Program-made: the position numbers and the translations under genes
Source of the DNA: Methylococcaceae bacterium
GTDB taxonomy: Bacteria > Pseudomonadota > Gammaproteobacteria > Methylococcales > Methylomonadaceae
Reading direction: 5' to 3'
Assembly: GCA_005779525.1 (NCBI GenBank)
Contig: SXIZ01000128.1
Span: 1 to 11,113 of the forward strand
Length of the DNA: 11,113 nt
Part shown: piece by piece, positions 1 through 5,578 of the stretch
Layout: the number at the start of each line of letters is the position of its first letter
Numbering within the stretch: the first letter of the stretch is position 1
The notes under the pieces: model-generated
The model's database searches: none
Told to the model about the DNA's origin: nothing
The model's input: the letters and a program-made list of their open reading frames with translations, nothing else

Positions 1-255
1 CGTCTTGCCCCGTTATTTCTCAAGTATTGCGAGGTCACCCCACTGGGATTGCACGATGCCGCTTTGGGGGCAGCAATTGCAACCGGAATCCTTGTGCACG
101 ATTGCAGAGAGGTATTATCCGCTGACAAAGGAGGAGCAATAGCTATTTACGGGTTTGTCGAAGGGACCAAGACCGCGCCGTTCCCACTTGGATCAGCCGA
201 AAGCCAGTCGCCTTCTCCGTCGCCAGAGAAGAAACCTTGGTACAAGGTGTGGTGA
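1..255 (+). CDS. C-terminal end of an unrecognised protein (partial)
   Basis: The frame is open from the first base to the TGA at 253-255, giving 84 visible residues, so the start most likely lies outside the window. The visible part has an Ala/Gly-rich stretch (ALGAAIATGILV) followed by a charged segment, then a Ser/Pro/Glu-rich tail (SQSPSPSPEKKP) ending in WYKVW. Such a low-complexity, proline-rich tail suggests a flexible C-terminus. I do not recognise the family and no catalytic motif is visible. An internal TTG at 49 could serve as a start, but nothing resembling a good ribosome binding site precedes it. Because only the tail is seen, even its being coding rests on the open frame alone. 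Confidence 0.45.
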   Translation, partial: RLAPLFLKYCEVTPLGLHDAALGAAIATGILVHDCREVLSADKGGAIAIYGFVEGTKTAPFPLGSAESQSPSPSPEKKPWYKVW

Positions 256-318
256 TATCTATATCAGGTAAGTCGTAACGCGATAGCGGTTCTGACATTT
301 GGCGGATCGCCCTAGCGC

Positions 319-350
319 GTAGGAGGTGACTACATAAGGAACCCCAACTG
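319..350 (+). repeat. Diverged copy of REP-like intergenic repeat (copy 1)
   Basis: It starts with GTAGG and contains TAAGGAACC (335-343) followed by a C-rich stretch and TGATCG. The element at 1171-1206 has the same order: GTAGG, TAAGGAACC (1186-1194), then CTATCG. The two copies lie in the same orientation on either side of the toxin-antitoxin genes. This copy has a longer gap between GTAGG and TAAGGAACC and a weaker hairpin, so homology is likely but not proven. Confidence 0.4.
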
Positions 351-408
351 ATCGCCACCTTACAAGAACGGAAAAAGGGTAAGAATCCAATAATTTCGAA
401 TATTGCAC

Positions 409-437
409 TTGCACATTAATCGGGGTAGGTGAATAAT
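409..437 (+). promoter_or_regulatory. Candidate promoter of the antitoxin-toxin operon
   Basis: AATAAT (432-437) matches the sigma-70 -10 consensus at five of six positions. A poor -35 candidate, TTGCAC (409-414), lies 17 bases upstream. The -10 ends two bases before the palindrome at 440-454, which is where an autoregulating antitoxin would be expected to bind. The -35 is weak, so this is tentative. Confidence 0.35.
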
Positions 438-439
438 TT

Positions 440-454
440 GTTGAAAATTTCAAC
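440..454. promoter_or_regulatory. Palindromic operator, likely bound by the RHH antitoxin
   Basis: GTTGAAA (440-446) and TTTCAAC (448-454) form a perfect 7-base inverted repeat around one central A. It sits between the candidate -10 box and the AGGAGG ribosome binding site (459-464), overlapping the expected transcription start. Ribbon-helix-helix antitoxins usually bind such short palindromes as dimers to repress their own operon; that role is inferred here. Confidence 0.55.
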
Positions 455-468
455 AATCAGGAGGTCGC

Positions 469-702
469 ATGGCAACCGTAAATTTTAGTGTGCCAGATGA
501 TGTTAAAGAAGCTTTTAATATTGCCTACCAAGGGCAAAACAAAAGTGCCGTGATCGCAGAATTAATGCGTGAAGCGGTGGAGCGTGCCGAGCGTAAGCAA
601 AGGCATCATCAAGCAGTTGCCAACATTTTAGCGATGCGCGAACAACTTCCGCCAATGAGTGACGCGGAATTTAAAGCAGCACGCGAGGAATTTCGGCAGT
701 GA
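469..702 (+). CDS. Ribbon-helix-helix (CopG-like) antitoxin
   Basis: A 77-residue protein that probably neutralises the PIN toxin encoded immediately downstream and represses the shared operon. Residues 1-37 fit a ribbon-helix-helix DNA-binding fold: a short beta strand (ATVNFSVP), then helices starting DDVKEAFNIAY and SAVIAELMREAVE. Residues 38-77 are highly charged and helical (ERAERKQRHHQ to AREEFRQ), as expected for the toxin-binding half of such antitoxins. The start is secure: ATG follows a perfect AGGAGG (459-464) by four bases. The stop overlaps the toxin start as GTGA (699-702), which implies translational coupling. The exact antitoxin subfamily cannot be fixed by eye. Confidence 0.82.
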   Translation: MATVNFSVPDDVKEAFNIAYQGQNKSAVIAELMREAVERAERKQRHHQAVANILAMREQLPPMSDAEFKAAREEFRQ

Positions 703-1130
703 GGAGACATCCTGTTGTGGTTGATGCCAGTGTTGCTATTAAATGGCTGCGTCCAGACCAATCTGATGAGCTGGATGTTGGGCAGGCGCTTGCATTACTT
801 GAGCACATTGATCAGCAACAGGTATTTATGTTACAGCCACCGCATTTTTTAGCCGAAGTTATGGCCGTGATTGCACGTCGCGCACCTGAATATGCGGATC
901 GCGTATTTAATGCCCTGAGTAATTTGGACATGACCTTAGTAGAGCGTTCGGATGTATACCGTTGCGCGATTCGCCTAAGTATTGAATTACAGCATCATCT
1001 GTTCGACACACTTTACCATGGTGTTGCTTTGCAAACGCCTGGAGCTCAATTTGTCACTGCGGATGAAGCCTACTATCGTAAAGCCCGAGATAAAGGGCAG
1101 ATACAGTTATTGCACAATTATCCTAGTTAA
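699..1130 (+). CDS. vapC: PIN-domain toxin, VapC-like ribonuclease
   Basis: A 143-residue single-domain protein, typical in length for VapC-family toxins, which are Mg2+-dependent RNases cleaving RNA such as tRNA or rRNA. The PIN acidic set is visible: D9 in VVVDASVAIKWL, E53 in FLAEV, D103 in LFDTLYHGVAL and D122 in FVTADEAYY, so the active site appears intact. It overlaps the antitoxin gene by 4 bases. Two starts are possible: GTG at 699, preceded by GAGGAA (685-690), or GTG at 717, preceded by GAGGAG (701-706). The second would shorten the protein by 6 residues and still retain D9. The RNA target cannot be told from sequence. The nearby CopG-like gene and the operator support a type II toxin-antitoxin module. 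Confidence 0.87.
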   Translation: MRRHPVVVDASVAIKWLRPDQSDELDVGQALALLEHIDQQQVFMLQPPHFLAEVMAVIARRAPEYADRVFNALSNLDMTLVERSDVYRCAIRLSIELQHHLFDTLYHGVALQTPGAQFVTADEAYYRKARDKGQIQLLHNYPS

Positions 1131-1170
1131 GCTTGTTTACATCGTTTATGGAAAAATATGAAAAAACAAG

Positions 1171-1246
1171 GGCTGTAGGTTGACGTAAGGAACCTCAGCC
1201 TATCGAAGCGACAAATGCAGGGGTTCGCATACTCACCTCAACCTAC
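1171..1246 (+). repeat. REP-like palindromic intergenic repeat (copy 2)
   Basis: GGCTG-T-AGGTT (1171-1181) pairs with AACCT-CAGCC (1191-1200): a 10-base stem with one bulged T and a 9-base loop. In addition, GTAGGTTGA (1175-1183) is the exact reverse complement of TCAACCTAC (1238-1246), so two alternative foldings are possible. Elements with a GTAGGTTG.../...CAACCTAC layout are common as dispersed intergenic repeats in proteobacteria; assignment to that class is by resemblance. Confidence 0.6.
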
Positions 1247-1321
1247 CGAGCTTGTTATTTACGCAATGGCATTTATGAATTAATGGAGGCAGCAGGGAAC
1301 AACAAGCGATCATATGCATTG

Positions 1322-1377
1322 AATAACTCGAACGATGCGCCGCCTTAAGTCGGCAGAGTCTATCGGCGCATGTTATT
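1322..1377. repeat. Long imperfect inverted repeat before the ABM-fold gene
   Basis: AATAAC (1322-1327) pairs with GTTATT (1372-1377), and ATGCGCCG (1335-1342) pairs with CGGCGCAT (1364-1371). The left arm has seven unpaired bases (TCGAACG) and the right arm none. The 21-base centre can form further GCC/GGC pairs. There is no T run, so it is not a classical terminator. Its role is unknown. Confidence 0.55.
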
Positions 1378-1458
1378 GTATCGGGCGGGTAACCCCGCTT
1401 GGTCGATCAACGTAGATGTCCACCCAGCCCCACCACCATTAATCAGAAGGAAGTTCCA

Positions 1459-1830
1459 ATGTTACAACTTAAACCGCTTGACGAAAACGTACCTATCTTT
1501 CAGCAAATCAGCACAGATATTTCACCCGTCGTATTAGTAAACATCTTCCAAGTTGCGGAAGAAGATATTCCCGCCCTGCTCGCAGCCTGGGAAGCTGACG
1601 CGAACTGGATGAAAACTCAGCCGGGCTATATCTCCACTCAATTACACCAAGGCATAGCGGGCAGCACAGTGTTTATGAATTATGCGCTGTGGGAGTCTGT
1701 TGCACACTTTCGTGCGGCGTTTAGCCATCCAGATTTCAAGCAAGCACTCAGTCACTATCCATCTTCGGCCGTCGCATCTCCGCATCTGTTCACGCGCCTG
1801 AACGTGCCTAACTTATGCGTGGGACCCTAG
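1459..1830 (+). CDS. Antibiotic biosynthesis monooxygenase (ABM)-domain family protein
   Basis: A 123-residue protein of the dimeric alpha-beta barrel (ABM) superfamily, which includes small cofactor-free monooxygenases and many proteins of unknown substrate. Recognisable features are the first strand (PVVLVNIFQVAEED), the helix ending AAWEADANWMKTQPG, the strand YISTQLHQG, and NYALWES followed by HFRAAFSHPDF. The ending SAVASPHLFTRLNVP is typical of a conserved proteobacterial subgroup. The frame is open back to a TTG at 1399, but the ATG at 1459 is preferred because GAAGGAAG (1446-1453) precedes it and the protein then has normal length. It is a single domain with no signal peptide, so cytoplasmic. 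The substrate cannot be inferred; the neighbours are not a biosynthetic cluster. Confidence 0.8.
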   Translation: MLQLKPLDENVPIFQQISTDISPVVLVNIFQVAEEDIPALLAAWEADANWMKTQPGYISTQLHQGIAGSTVFMNYALWESVAHFRAAFSHPDFKQALSHYPSSAVASPHLFTRLNVPNLCVGP

Positions 1831-1943
1831 CGAGTTGTTAGATGTTTCGCGCTAGCATACTGCCGTACCCAAGCGGATTGGCGCGCTGATGGAGTAGATT
1901 TTCCCACGATGTCGCATTAGTAATCTTAAGGAACTCAAAGATC

Positions 1944-2840
1944 ATGCAAATTTTAATCACTGGCGGTACAGGTCTAATCGGGCGCGCACTTTGCGCAGCC
2001 CTAGTCAACGCAGGTCATCAGGTAACGGTGTTAAGTCGACGACCAGAAACTGTACAGGCTAAATGTGGTGCGGCAGTTCAAGCCATGAGCGCGCTCAGCG
2101 AATGGCAGGCTGACAAGATATTTGATGCAGTGATTAATTTAGCAGGTGAACCCATTATCGATGCACCGTGGACCCAGCAACGCCAACAACGCTTATGGGA
2201 TAGCCGCGTGACATTGACGGAGGACCTGGTTAGCCGTATTGCCAGCCTTGAGCAAAAACCCCAGGTCTTGTTAAGCGGCTCCGCCACGGGCTATTATGGA
2301 AATGCTGGAGATACCCTGCTGTATGAAGCGGCACCCCATGCGTCAGACTTTGGGGCGCAATTATGTGCCGCCTGGGAACATGCGGCACTCAAGGCTGCAG
2401 CGGCCAATGTACGAGTTTGTTTGTTACGCACCGGACTGGTGCTGGATCCTGCTGGCGGGTTGTTGGGCAGAATGCTGCTCCCCTTTAAACTTGGATTGGG
2501 CGCGCGGATTGGCGATGGCAGTCAATGGATGAGCTGGATACATATCGAGGATTATGTTGCCATCGTGCTGCGCTTATTGGCAGATTCTGCTGCTGAGGGG
2601 GTATTTAATATGACCGCTCCCAACCCAAGTACGAATAAAGTATTTACCCAAACTCTAGCCAAGGTCTTACATCGTCCAGCCTTCTGGGTTGCTCCCGATT
2701 GGCTCATGCAACTGGCGTTAGGCAAACGTGCTTATCTCTTGCTCGGCGGGCAACGTGCTTTACCTTCCAGAGTAGAGGCCTTAAATTATCGCTTTATTTA
2801 TCCCAACCTTGAAGGAGCTCTTAGAGCTATTCTGGATTAA
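1944..2840 (+). CDS. yfcH: TIGR01777 family epimerase-like protein (YfcH-like extended SDR)
   Basis: A 298-residue protein of the atypical extended short-chain dehydrogenase group containing E. coli YfcH (about the same length). The N-terminal Rossmann motif is GGTGLIG (residues 7-13), after a strand MQILIT. NLAGEPI (65-71) and SGSATGYYGN (111-120) are hallmark motifs of the family, and CAAWEHAAL (141-149) lies where the family has a conserved Trp-Glu. From about residue 247 the small DUF1731 domain follows (PDWLMQLALGKRAYLLL to PNLEGALRAIL). It probably binds NAD(P)H; the physiological substrate of the family is not established. The start ATG follows AAGGA (1928-1932) by 11 bases. It is apparently transcribed alone, with gaps of 113 and 338 bases on either side. 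Confidence 0.92.
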   Translation: MQILITGGTGLIGRALCAALVNAGHQVTVLSRRPETVQAKCGAAVQAMSALSEWQADKIFDAVINLAGEPIIDAPWTQQRQQRLWDSRVTLTEDLVSRIASLEQKPQVLLSGSATGYYGNAGDTLLYEAAPHASDFGAQLCAAWEHAALKAAAANVRVCLLRTGLVLDPAGGLLGRMLLPFKLGLGARIGDGSQWMSWIHIEDYVAIVLRLLADSAAEGVFNMTAPNPSTNKVFTQTLAKVLHRPAFWVAPDWLMQLALGKRAYLLLGGQRALPSRVEALNYRFIYPNLEGALRAILD

Positions 2841-2858
2841 TCGTGTCAACGCTGATGG

Positions 2859-2894
2859 GCGGCAGCTGCCGCGTATCCCATTACAGCCGCGGCT
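2859..2894. repeat. Pair of GC-rich perfect palindromes after the epimerase gene
   Basis: GCGGCAGCTGCCGC (2859-2872) is a perfect 14-base palindrome, and AGCCGCGGCT (2885-2894) a perfect 10-base one. They lie 19 bases after the stop codon of the TIGR01777 gene. Neither is followed by a T run, so intrinsic termination is doubtful. Confidence 0.5.
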
Positions 2895-2926
2895 TATCTA
2901 AATTACTTCCGTAGATCTTTACTCAA

Positions 2927-3085
2927 TCAAGCCATTCCAATGTACTCTTTCCAGGTAGTCTTAGTGCGATTGACGTTAGCGTATTTGGCAATATCTGATT
3001 GCGCCGAAATGAATAAAATATAATTAATAAGGGTCTTAAACTCGTTGTGAGCAAAGGCTGTCAGTCGCAGGTAAGTTTCATGCAC
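2927..3085 (-). CDS. Small unrecognised reading frame, possibly a gene remnant
   Basis: A 52-residue frame runs from GTG at 3085 to TGA at 2927-2929 on the minus strand. The product is not low-complexity: it reads ETYLRLTAFAHNEFK, then an apolar segment LINYILFISAQ, then DIAKYANVNRTK and the end TTWKEYIGMA. Codon third positions look like those of real genes here. There is no convincing ribosome binding site before the GTG, and a TAA lies in frame just upstream, so this may be the surviving C-terminus of a decayed gene. The stem-loop repeat at 3066-3114 overlaps its 5' end, which fits truncation by a repeat insertion. Function unknown; chance openness of the frame remains possible. Confidence 0.33.
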   Translation of the reverse strand: MHETYLRLTAFAHNEFKTLINYILFISAQSDIAKYANVNRTKTTWKEYIGMA

Positions 3086-3114
3086 TTAAGCTTTGAAAGT
3101 TCCGCTTGCCTGCG
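3066..3114. repeat. Stem-loop repeat upstream of the membrane protein gene
   Basis: CGCAGGTAAG (3066-3075) pairs with CTTGCCTGCG (3105-3114) across ten positions, one of them a G-T wobble. The right arm plus flank, TTGCCTGCGTTCC (3106-3118), recurs with a one-base difference at 3599-3612, in the hairpin after the same gene. Confidence 0.5.
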
Positions 3115-3178
3115 TTCCACTGCTCCTCTAGGAGTTAAGGAATTCAACTTTTATTTCACTTTAACATGAAGGATTTGT

Positions 3179-3571
3179 ATGGAAATTTTATTAATTGGTG
3201 CGGTGGCTTGTATGACAGCCTTGATCATTTCGGCTTGGCTGATGACCTTTGCTCGCTGGTTTCCCATAGAGGGGCTCGATGGAAAGTTTTTGGTAGATTA
3301 TAAAACCATGATCAGAGCCCATGTTGATTATGCACTGATGGCCTTATTCAATTTGGGCTTTTATGGCGCAGGTATCGATTTGCCAGTGATGGCGTGTTGG
3401 TGTGTGGCAATTGGCGGTTTTGCCAATCCCACGGTGTTTGTGATTGCCGCCTTTGATCCAGACTTTTGGAATAAAACCCATTGGAAAGTTTATACCACCA
3501 TCAGTTTTGTGATTACTACGATAGGATTTACGTGGATAGGGATCAGCTTGCTACAATATGCTTTGCGATAA
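3179..3571 (+). CDS. Small four-helix integral membrane protein
   Basis: A 130-residue protein with four predicted membrane helices: about residues 2-25 (ILLIGAVACMTALIISAWLM), 50-66 (DYALMALFNLGFYGAGI), 70-93 (VMACWCVAIGGFANPTVFVIAAF) and 104-127 (TTISFVITTIGFTWIGISLL). Loops hold conserved-looking polar patches: GKFLVDYKTMIRAH, which leads into helix 2, and FDPDFWNKTHWK between helices 3 and 4. The HxDYxxMxxFNxG pattern is loosely reminiscent of hydroxylaminobenzene mutase and styrene-oxide isomerase type four-helix proteins, but this is only a resemblance. ATG 3179 follows GAAGGA (3168-3173) by five bases. It stands alone, bracketed by related hairpin repeats, and converges with the minus-strand secreted protein gene. 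Function not known. Confidence 0.72.
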   Translation: MEILLIGAVACMTALIISAWLMTFARWFPIEGLDGKFLVDYKTMIRAHVDYALMALFNLGFYGAGIDLPVMACWCVAIGGFANPTVFVIAAFDPDFWNKTHWKVYTTISFVITTIGFTWIGISLLQYALR

Positions 3572-3598
3572 TCGTCCAATTTGTACACCTATAGTTGT

Positions 3599-3634
3599 TT
3601 GCCTGCGCTTCCGATCTTAGGTCAGCGCAGGCAA
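3599..3634. repeat. Hairpin repeat between convergent genes
   Basis: TTGCCTGCGC (3599-3608) is the exact reverse complement of GCGCAGGCAA (3625-3634), giving a perfect 10-base stem with a 16-base loop. It lies between the ends of the membrane protein gene and the convergent secreted protein gene. It may attenuate transcription from both sides, but neither strand carries a proper T run. It shares its left arm with the repeat at 3066-3114. Confidence 0.6.
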
Positions 3635-3701
3635 TGGCAAATATGACACCCTAAAGTATGTGTCCGAGTCCCGACTCAGAACACCACATTCCAAAAGCGG
3701 C

Positions 3702-4388
3702 TTATTGCGGTTTATCGGCAGCGAAACAATAAAAATACCCTGCTCCGCCAGTACTTACAAGATTCTCCTGGCTACAGCCTTTACTATCATGGGTCGAATT
3801 CCAGGACACATTGCCTCCGGTAGCGCCACGGTTGGTACGATCTGAATGCCCAACTCTTACCGTGCCATCGCCACTGCTGGTGTAATTTTTACAGGTGTGA
3901 TCAGCGATATCGGTATAGGCGCGGCCATCTGGTTTAGTCCCGGTAATAATATCGTGCTCATTTGGGGTTTCCCCCACGCCTTTAATCGGCTCCCCTTTTT
4001 CTGTTAAAGTCGTTTTACGATGTACATTGTTGCCCTGCTGCCCTAATTCGACGGTATCCCCATGTAGATGCGCTAAATCGTTCGCAATGATGGCACCATT
4101 AGCGTTTGCCCACGGCCCTAAGCCGATACGGTCACGTGCATTAATCGCAGGGAGCGTGCCATCCGACTGAGTGCTGAGATAGGCCCGCCAAGTGCGATTA
4201 CCTGCGCCTACTGCTGCTGCCAGTTTCTGGCAATGGGCATCGGCCCCATCTATGCCACCTAAATCAGCGCCCTTGCCCACGCCAACGCTAGTCACAAAAA
4301 ACCCTAATGGAGGTTTAGGGGCTTCGTCAGCAGCGTGCAGTGGCGCACTTATGCAGGCCAGTAAAGTCAGGGCAATCCTAAGTTTCAT
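3702..4388 (-). CDS. Secreted protein with a C-type-lectin/endostatin-like fold
   Basis: A 228-residue protein with an N-terminal signal peptide (MKLRIALTLLACISAPLHA), most likely cut after residue 19, so periplasmic or extracellular. The mature part begins with PKPPLGFFVTSVGVGKGADLGG and continues with DGADAHCQKLA, RTWRAYLST, ARDRIGLGPW and HLHGD. The end, NVSWNSTHDSKGCSQ and TGGAGYFYCFA, resembles a conserved proteobacterial family often labelled lectin-like because of its predicted C-type-lectin-type fold. Four cysteines remain in the mature chain (C53, C166, C205, C221), enough for two disulfides. Asn/Thr/Gly-rich loops dominate the middle. The ligand is unknown. The Shine-Dalgarno region is weak. 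The LLAC at residues 10-13 resembles a lipobox but comes too early for a normal lipoprotein signal. Confidence 0.78.
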   Translation of the reverse strand: MKLRIALTLLACISAPLHAADEAPKPPLGFFVTSVGVGKGADLGGIDGADAHCQKLAAAVGAGNRTWRAYLSTQSDGTLPAINARDRIGLGPWANANGAIIANDLAHLHGDTVELGQQGNNVHRKTTLTEKGEPIKGVGETPNEHDIITGTKPDGRAYTDIADHTCKNYTSSGDGTVRVGHSDRTNRGATGGNVSWNSTHDSKGCSQENLVSTGGAGYFYCFAADKPQ

Positions 4389-4497
4389 AAGGTGATCTCG
4401 TGGTTATGTGAGTTGTTGGGTAGCAGTTATTGAACTGGTTTTAGCAACTACTCAAGCAGCGATTATGCCAATAATTTTATCATTACATATCTGCAGC

Positions 4498-4655
4498 TTA
4501 GCGTATTAGCAAACACTTAGCTGTTGCTCCGACAACAATCACTGCTGCAAGCTTGTACTTCAGCAAACAGTTAACGCGTAAATTGCAGGTGGCCCTAGCA
4601 CATGATTTTGCCCAGCGGATTGCATAGCGCTTCAATCTGGCAGCATTAAATGCAT
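4498..4655 (-). pseudogene. Small gene apparently broken by a one-base slip in a T run
   Basis: On the minus strand a perfect Shine-Dalgarno AAAGGAGGT (4662-4670) sits six bases before ATG (4653-4655), but that frame stops after 7 codons (MHLMLPD). The frame offset by two bases is open from the same spot to TAA at 4498-4500 for 51 residues. One extra T in the ATTTAA run after the ATG would join the two and give about 52 residues starting MHFNAARLKRYAIRWAK. The remainder is CARATCNLRVNC, then LLKYKLAAVIVVGATAKCLLIR. The rebuilt product is basic, cysteine-bearing and has one apolar stretch near its end. I do not recognise it. It could be a recent pseudogene, a sequencing slip, or a genuine 7-codon ORF. 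Confidence 0.42.
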
Positions 4656-4718
4656 CTCAAGACCTCCTTTGGGGATGGGATAAAACTTAAAACTAAGCTA
4701 TGATGCTGTGCGCCAAAC

Positions 4719-4724
4719 TATAAT
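4719..4724 (+). promoter_or_regulatory. Candidate -10 box for tatD-lpxB
   Basis: An exact TATAAT lies 71 bases before the tatD start. No good -35 hexamer is present at 16-18 bases upstream, and there is no extended -10 TG. It is the best promoter candidate in this gap, but uncertain. Confidence 0.35.
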
Positions 4725-4795
4725 TTTGATGCGACCGTGAATGCCTCAACCAGGACTGACTGCCACTTCACCTTAATATTGAATTTTAATCATCC

Positions 4796-5578
4796 ATGTT
4801 TATAGATTCCCATTGCCATTTAGATCGCATTGATTTAGCGCCTTATAATCACGATTTTAGTGCTTTTATGGCCGATGCTAAGCGCCAGCAAATAGCGCAT
4901 ATGTTGTGCATTGCTATTGATTTAGAATCCTATCCTGCCATGATCGAGTTAGTCGCGGATTATCCCGAAATTTCTTTAAGTGTCGGTGTGCACCCCAATG
5001 TCCATGATAAGCAAGAACCCGTGATTGATGAATTAATAGCCCTGGCTGCTAACCCCAAAGTAGTCGCCGTCGGCGAGACCGGATTGGATTATTTTCGGAG
5101 TGAAGGCGATTTAGCTTGGCAACACCAACGTTTTCGTAATCATATTGCCGTTGCAAAAGCCGTCAACAAACCGTTGATTATCCATACCCGCGAGGCCAAT
5201 ACTGATGCCCTAAAAGTGTTAAAAGAATTAGGTGCCGATGCCGTAGGCGGCGTGATTCATTGCTTTACTGAAGACTGGGCGTTTGCACAAGAAGCCATGG
5301 AGCTTGGCTTTTACATTTCGTTTTCAGGGATTGTGACTTTTAATAATGCCAAAGCCATTCAGGAAGTCGCTCAAAAAATCCCCGCAGAACGCTTTTTGAT
5401 TGAAACAGATTCTCCGTATTTAGCGCCTATCCCGAAACGCGGCAAACCCAATTATCCAACCTATGTCCGCTATGTTGCCGAATTTATCGCCAAATTACGC
5501 GACTGTTCCGTGGAAGAAGTCGCGCAGCAGTCCAGTGCGAATTTTCATCGTTTATTTGCTGTGCCACACGCCGCGTGA
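4796..5578 (+). CDS. ycfH: TatD family metal-dependent hydrolase (YcfH type)
   Basis: A 260-residue cytoplasmic TIM-barrel amidohydrolase-fold protein of the TatD family, whose members are metal-dependent DNases or hydrolases. All expected metal ligands are present: H6 and H8 in DSHCHLD, E94 in VGETGLDYF, H130 in PLIIHTREA, H155 in VIHCFTE and D205 in ETDSPYLAP. The end, RGKPNYPTYVRYVAEFIA, is characteristic of the YcfH branch, and the length is normal. The start matches the family N-terminus (MFIDSHCHLD), although the upstream bases are AT-rich with no visible Shine-Dalgarno sequence. Its stop overlaps the GTG of the next gene (GTGA, 5575-5578), so it is cotranscribed with the lpxB homologue. 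In many bacteria ycfH-type genes lie elsewhere, so this pairing is worth noting. Confidence 0.95.
   Translation: MFIDSHCHLDRIDLAPYNHDFSAFMADAKRQQIAHMLCIAIDLESYPAMIELVADYPEISLSVGVHPNVHDKQEPVIDELIALAANPKVVAVGETGLDYFRSEGDLAWQHQRFRNHIAVAKAVNKPLIIHTREANTDALKVLKELGADAVGGVIHCFTEDWAFAQEAMELGFYISFSGIVTFNNAKAIQEVAQKIPAERFLIETDSPYLAPIPKRGKPNYPTYVRYVAEFIAKLRDCSVEEVAQQSSANFHRLFAVPHAA

Larger units (their letters stand above)
256..468. other. Intergenic region upstream of the toxin-antitoxin pair
   Basis: This 213-base gap holds no credible gene. It contains a short GGCG-GAT-CGCC hairpin (301-311) and a diverged copy of a repeat also found after the toxin (319-350). The candidate promoter and palindromic operator of the antitoxin gene occupy its right end. 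Confidence 0.6.
1131..1458. other. Intergenic region between the toxin gene and the ABM-fold gene
   Basis: This 328-base gap contains the REP-like element at 1171-1246, a long imperfect inverted repeat at 1322-1377 and a small hairpin GCGGG-TAAC-CCCGC (1385-1398). A short frame from 1283 to 1348 (21 codons) is open but shows nothing recognisable. The ABM-fold reading frame itself stays open back to a TTG at 1399. Confidence 0.5.
2841..3178. other. Intergenic region with palindromes and a minus-strand reading frame
   Basis: This 338-base stretch begins with two GC-rich palindromes (2859-2872 and 2885-2894). A 52-codon minus-strand frame (2927-3085) is described separately. A stem-loop repeat occupies 3066-3114. 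GAAGGA (3168-3173) is the ribosome binding site of the next gene. Confidence 0.5.
4389..4795. other. Long divergent intergenic region upstream of tatD
   Basis: This 407-base stretch lies between two divergent genes. It includes a small hairpin CAGTT-ATTG-AACTG (4424-4437), a minus-strand small-gene remnant (4498-4655) with an excellent ribosome binding site, and a consensus TATAAT at 4719-4724 that may serve tatD. No recognisable Shine-Dalgarno sequence precedes the tatD ATG. Confidence 0.5.

Noticed and set aside
143..456. Minus-strand reading frames in the first 460 bases
   Set aside because: They overlap the repeat and the operator region, have no ribosome binding sites and translate to unconvincing Ser/Arg-rich sequence.
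1283..1348. 21-codon plus-strand ORF starting MEAAGNNKRSYALNN
   Set aside because: Very short, no ribosome binding site and no recognisable motif; its end lies inside the inverted repeat.
1322..1377. Possible integron attC site
   Set aside because: The ends do not fit RYYYAAC/GTTRRRY beyond AAC and GTT, and the right side lacks the unpaired spacer of attC sites. No integrase is in the window.
1399..1458. N-terminal extension of the ABM-fold protein from TTG 1399
   Set aside because: The added residues do not fit the family, and the ATG at 1459 has a proper ribosome binding site.
3660..3845. Plus-strand frame of 61 codons
   Set aside because: It is mostly antisense to the well-supported secreted protein gene and has no family features.
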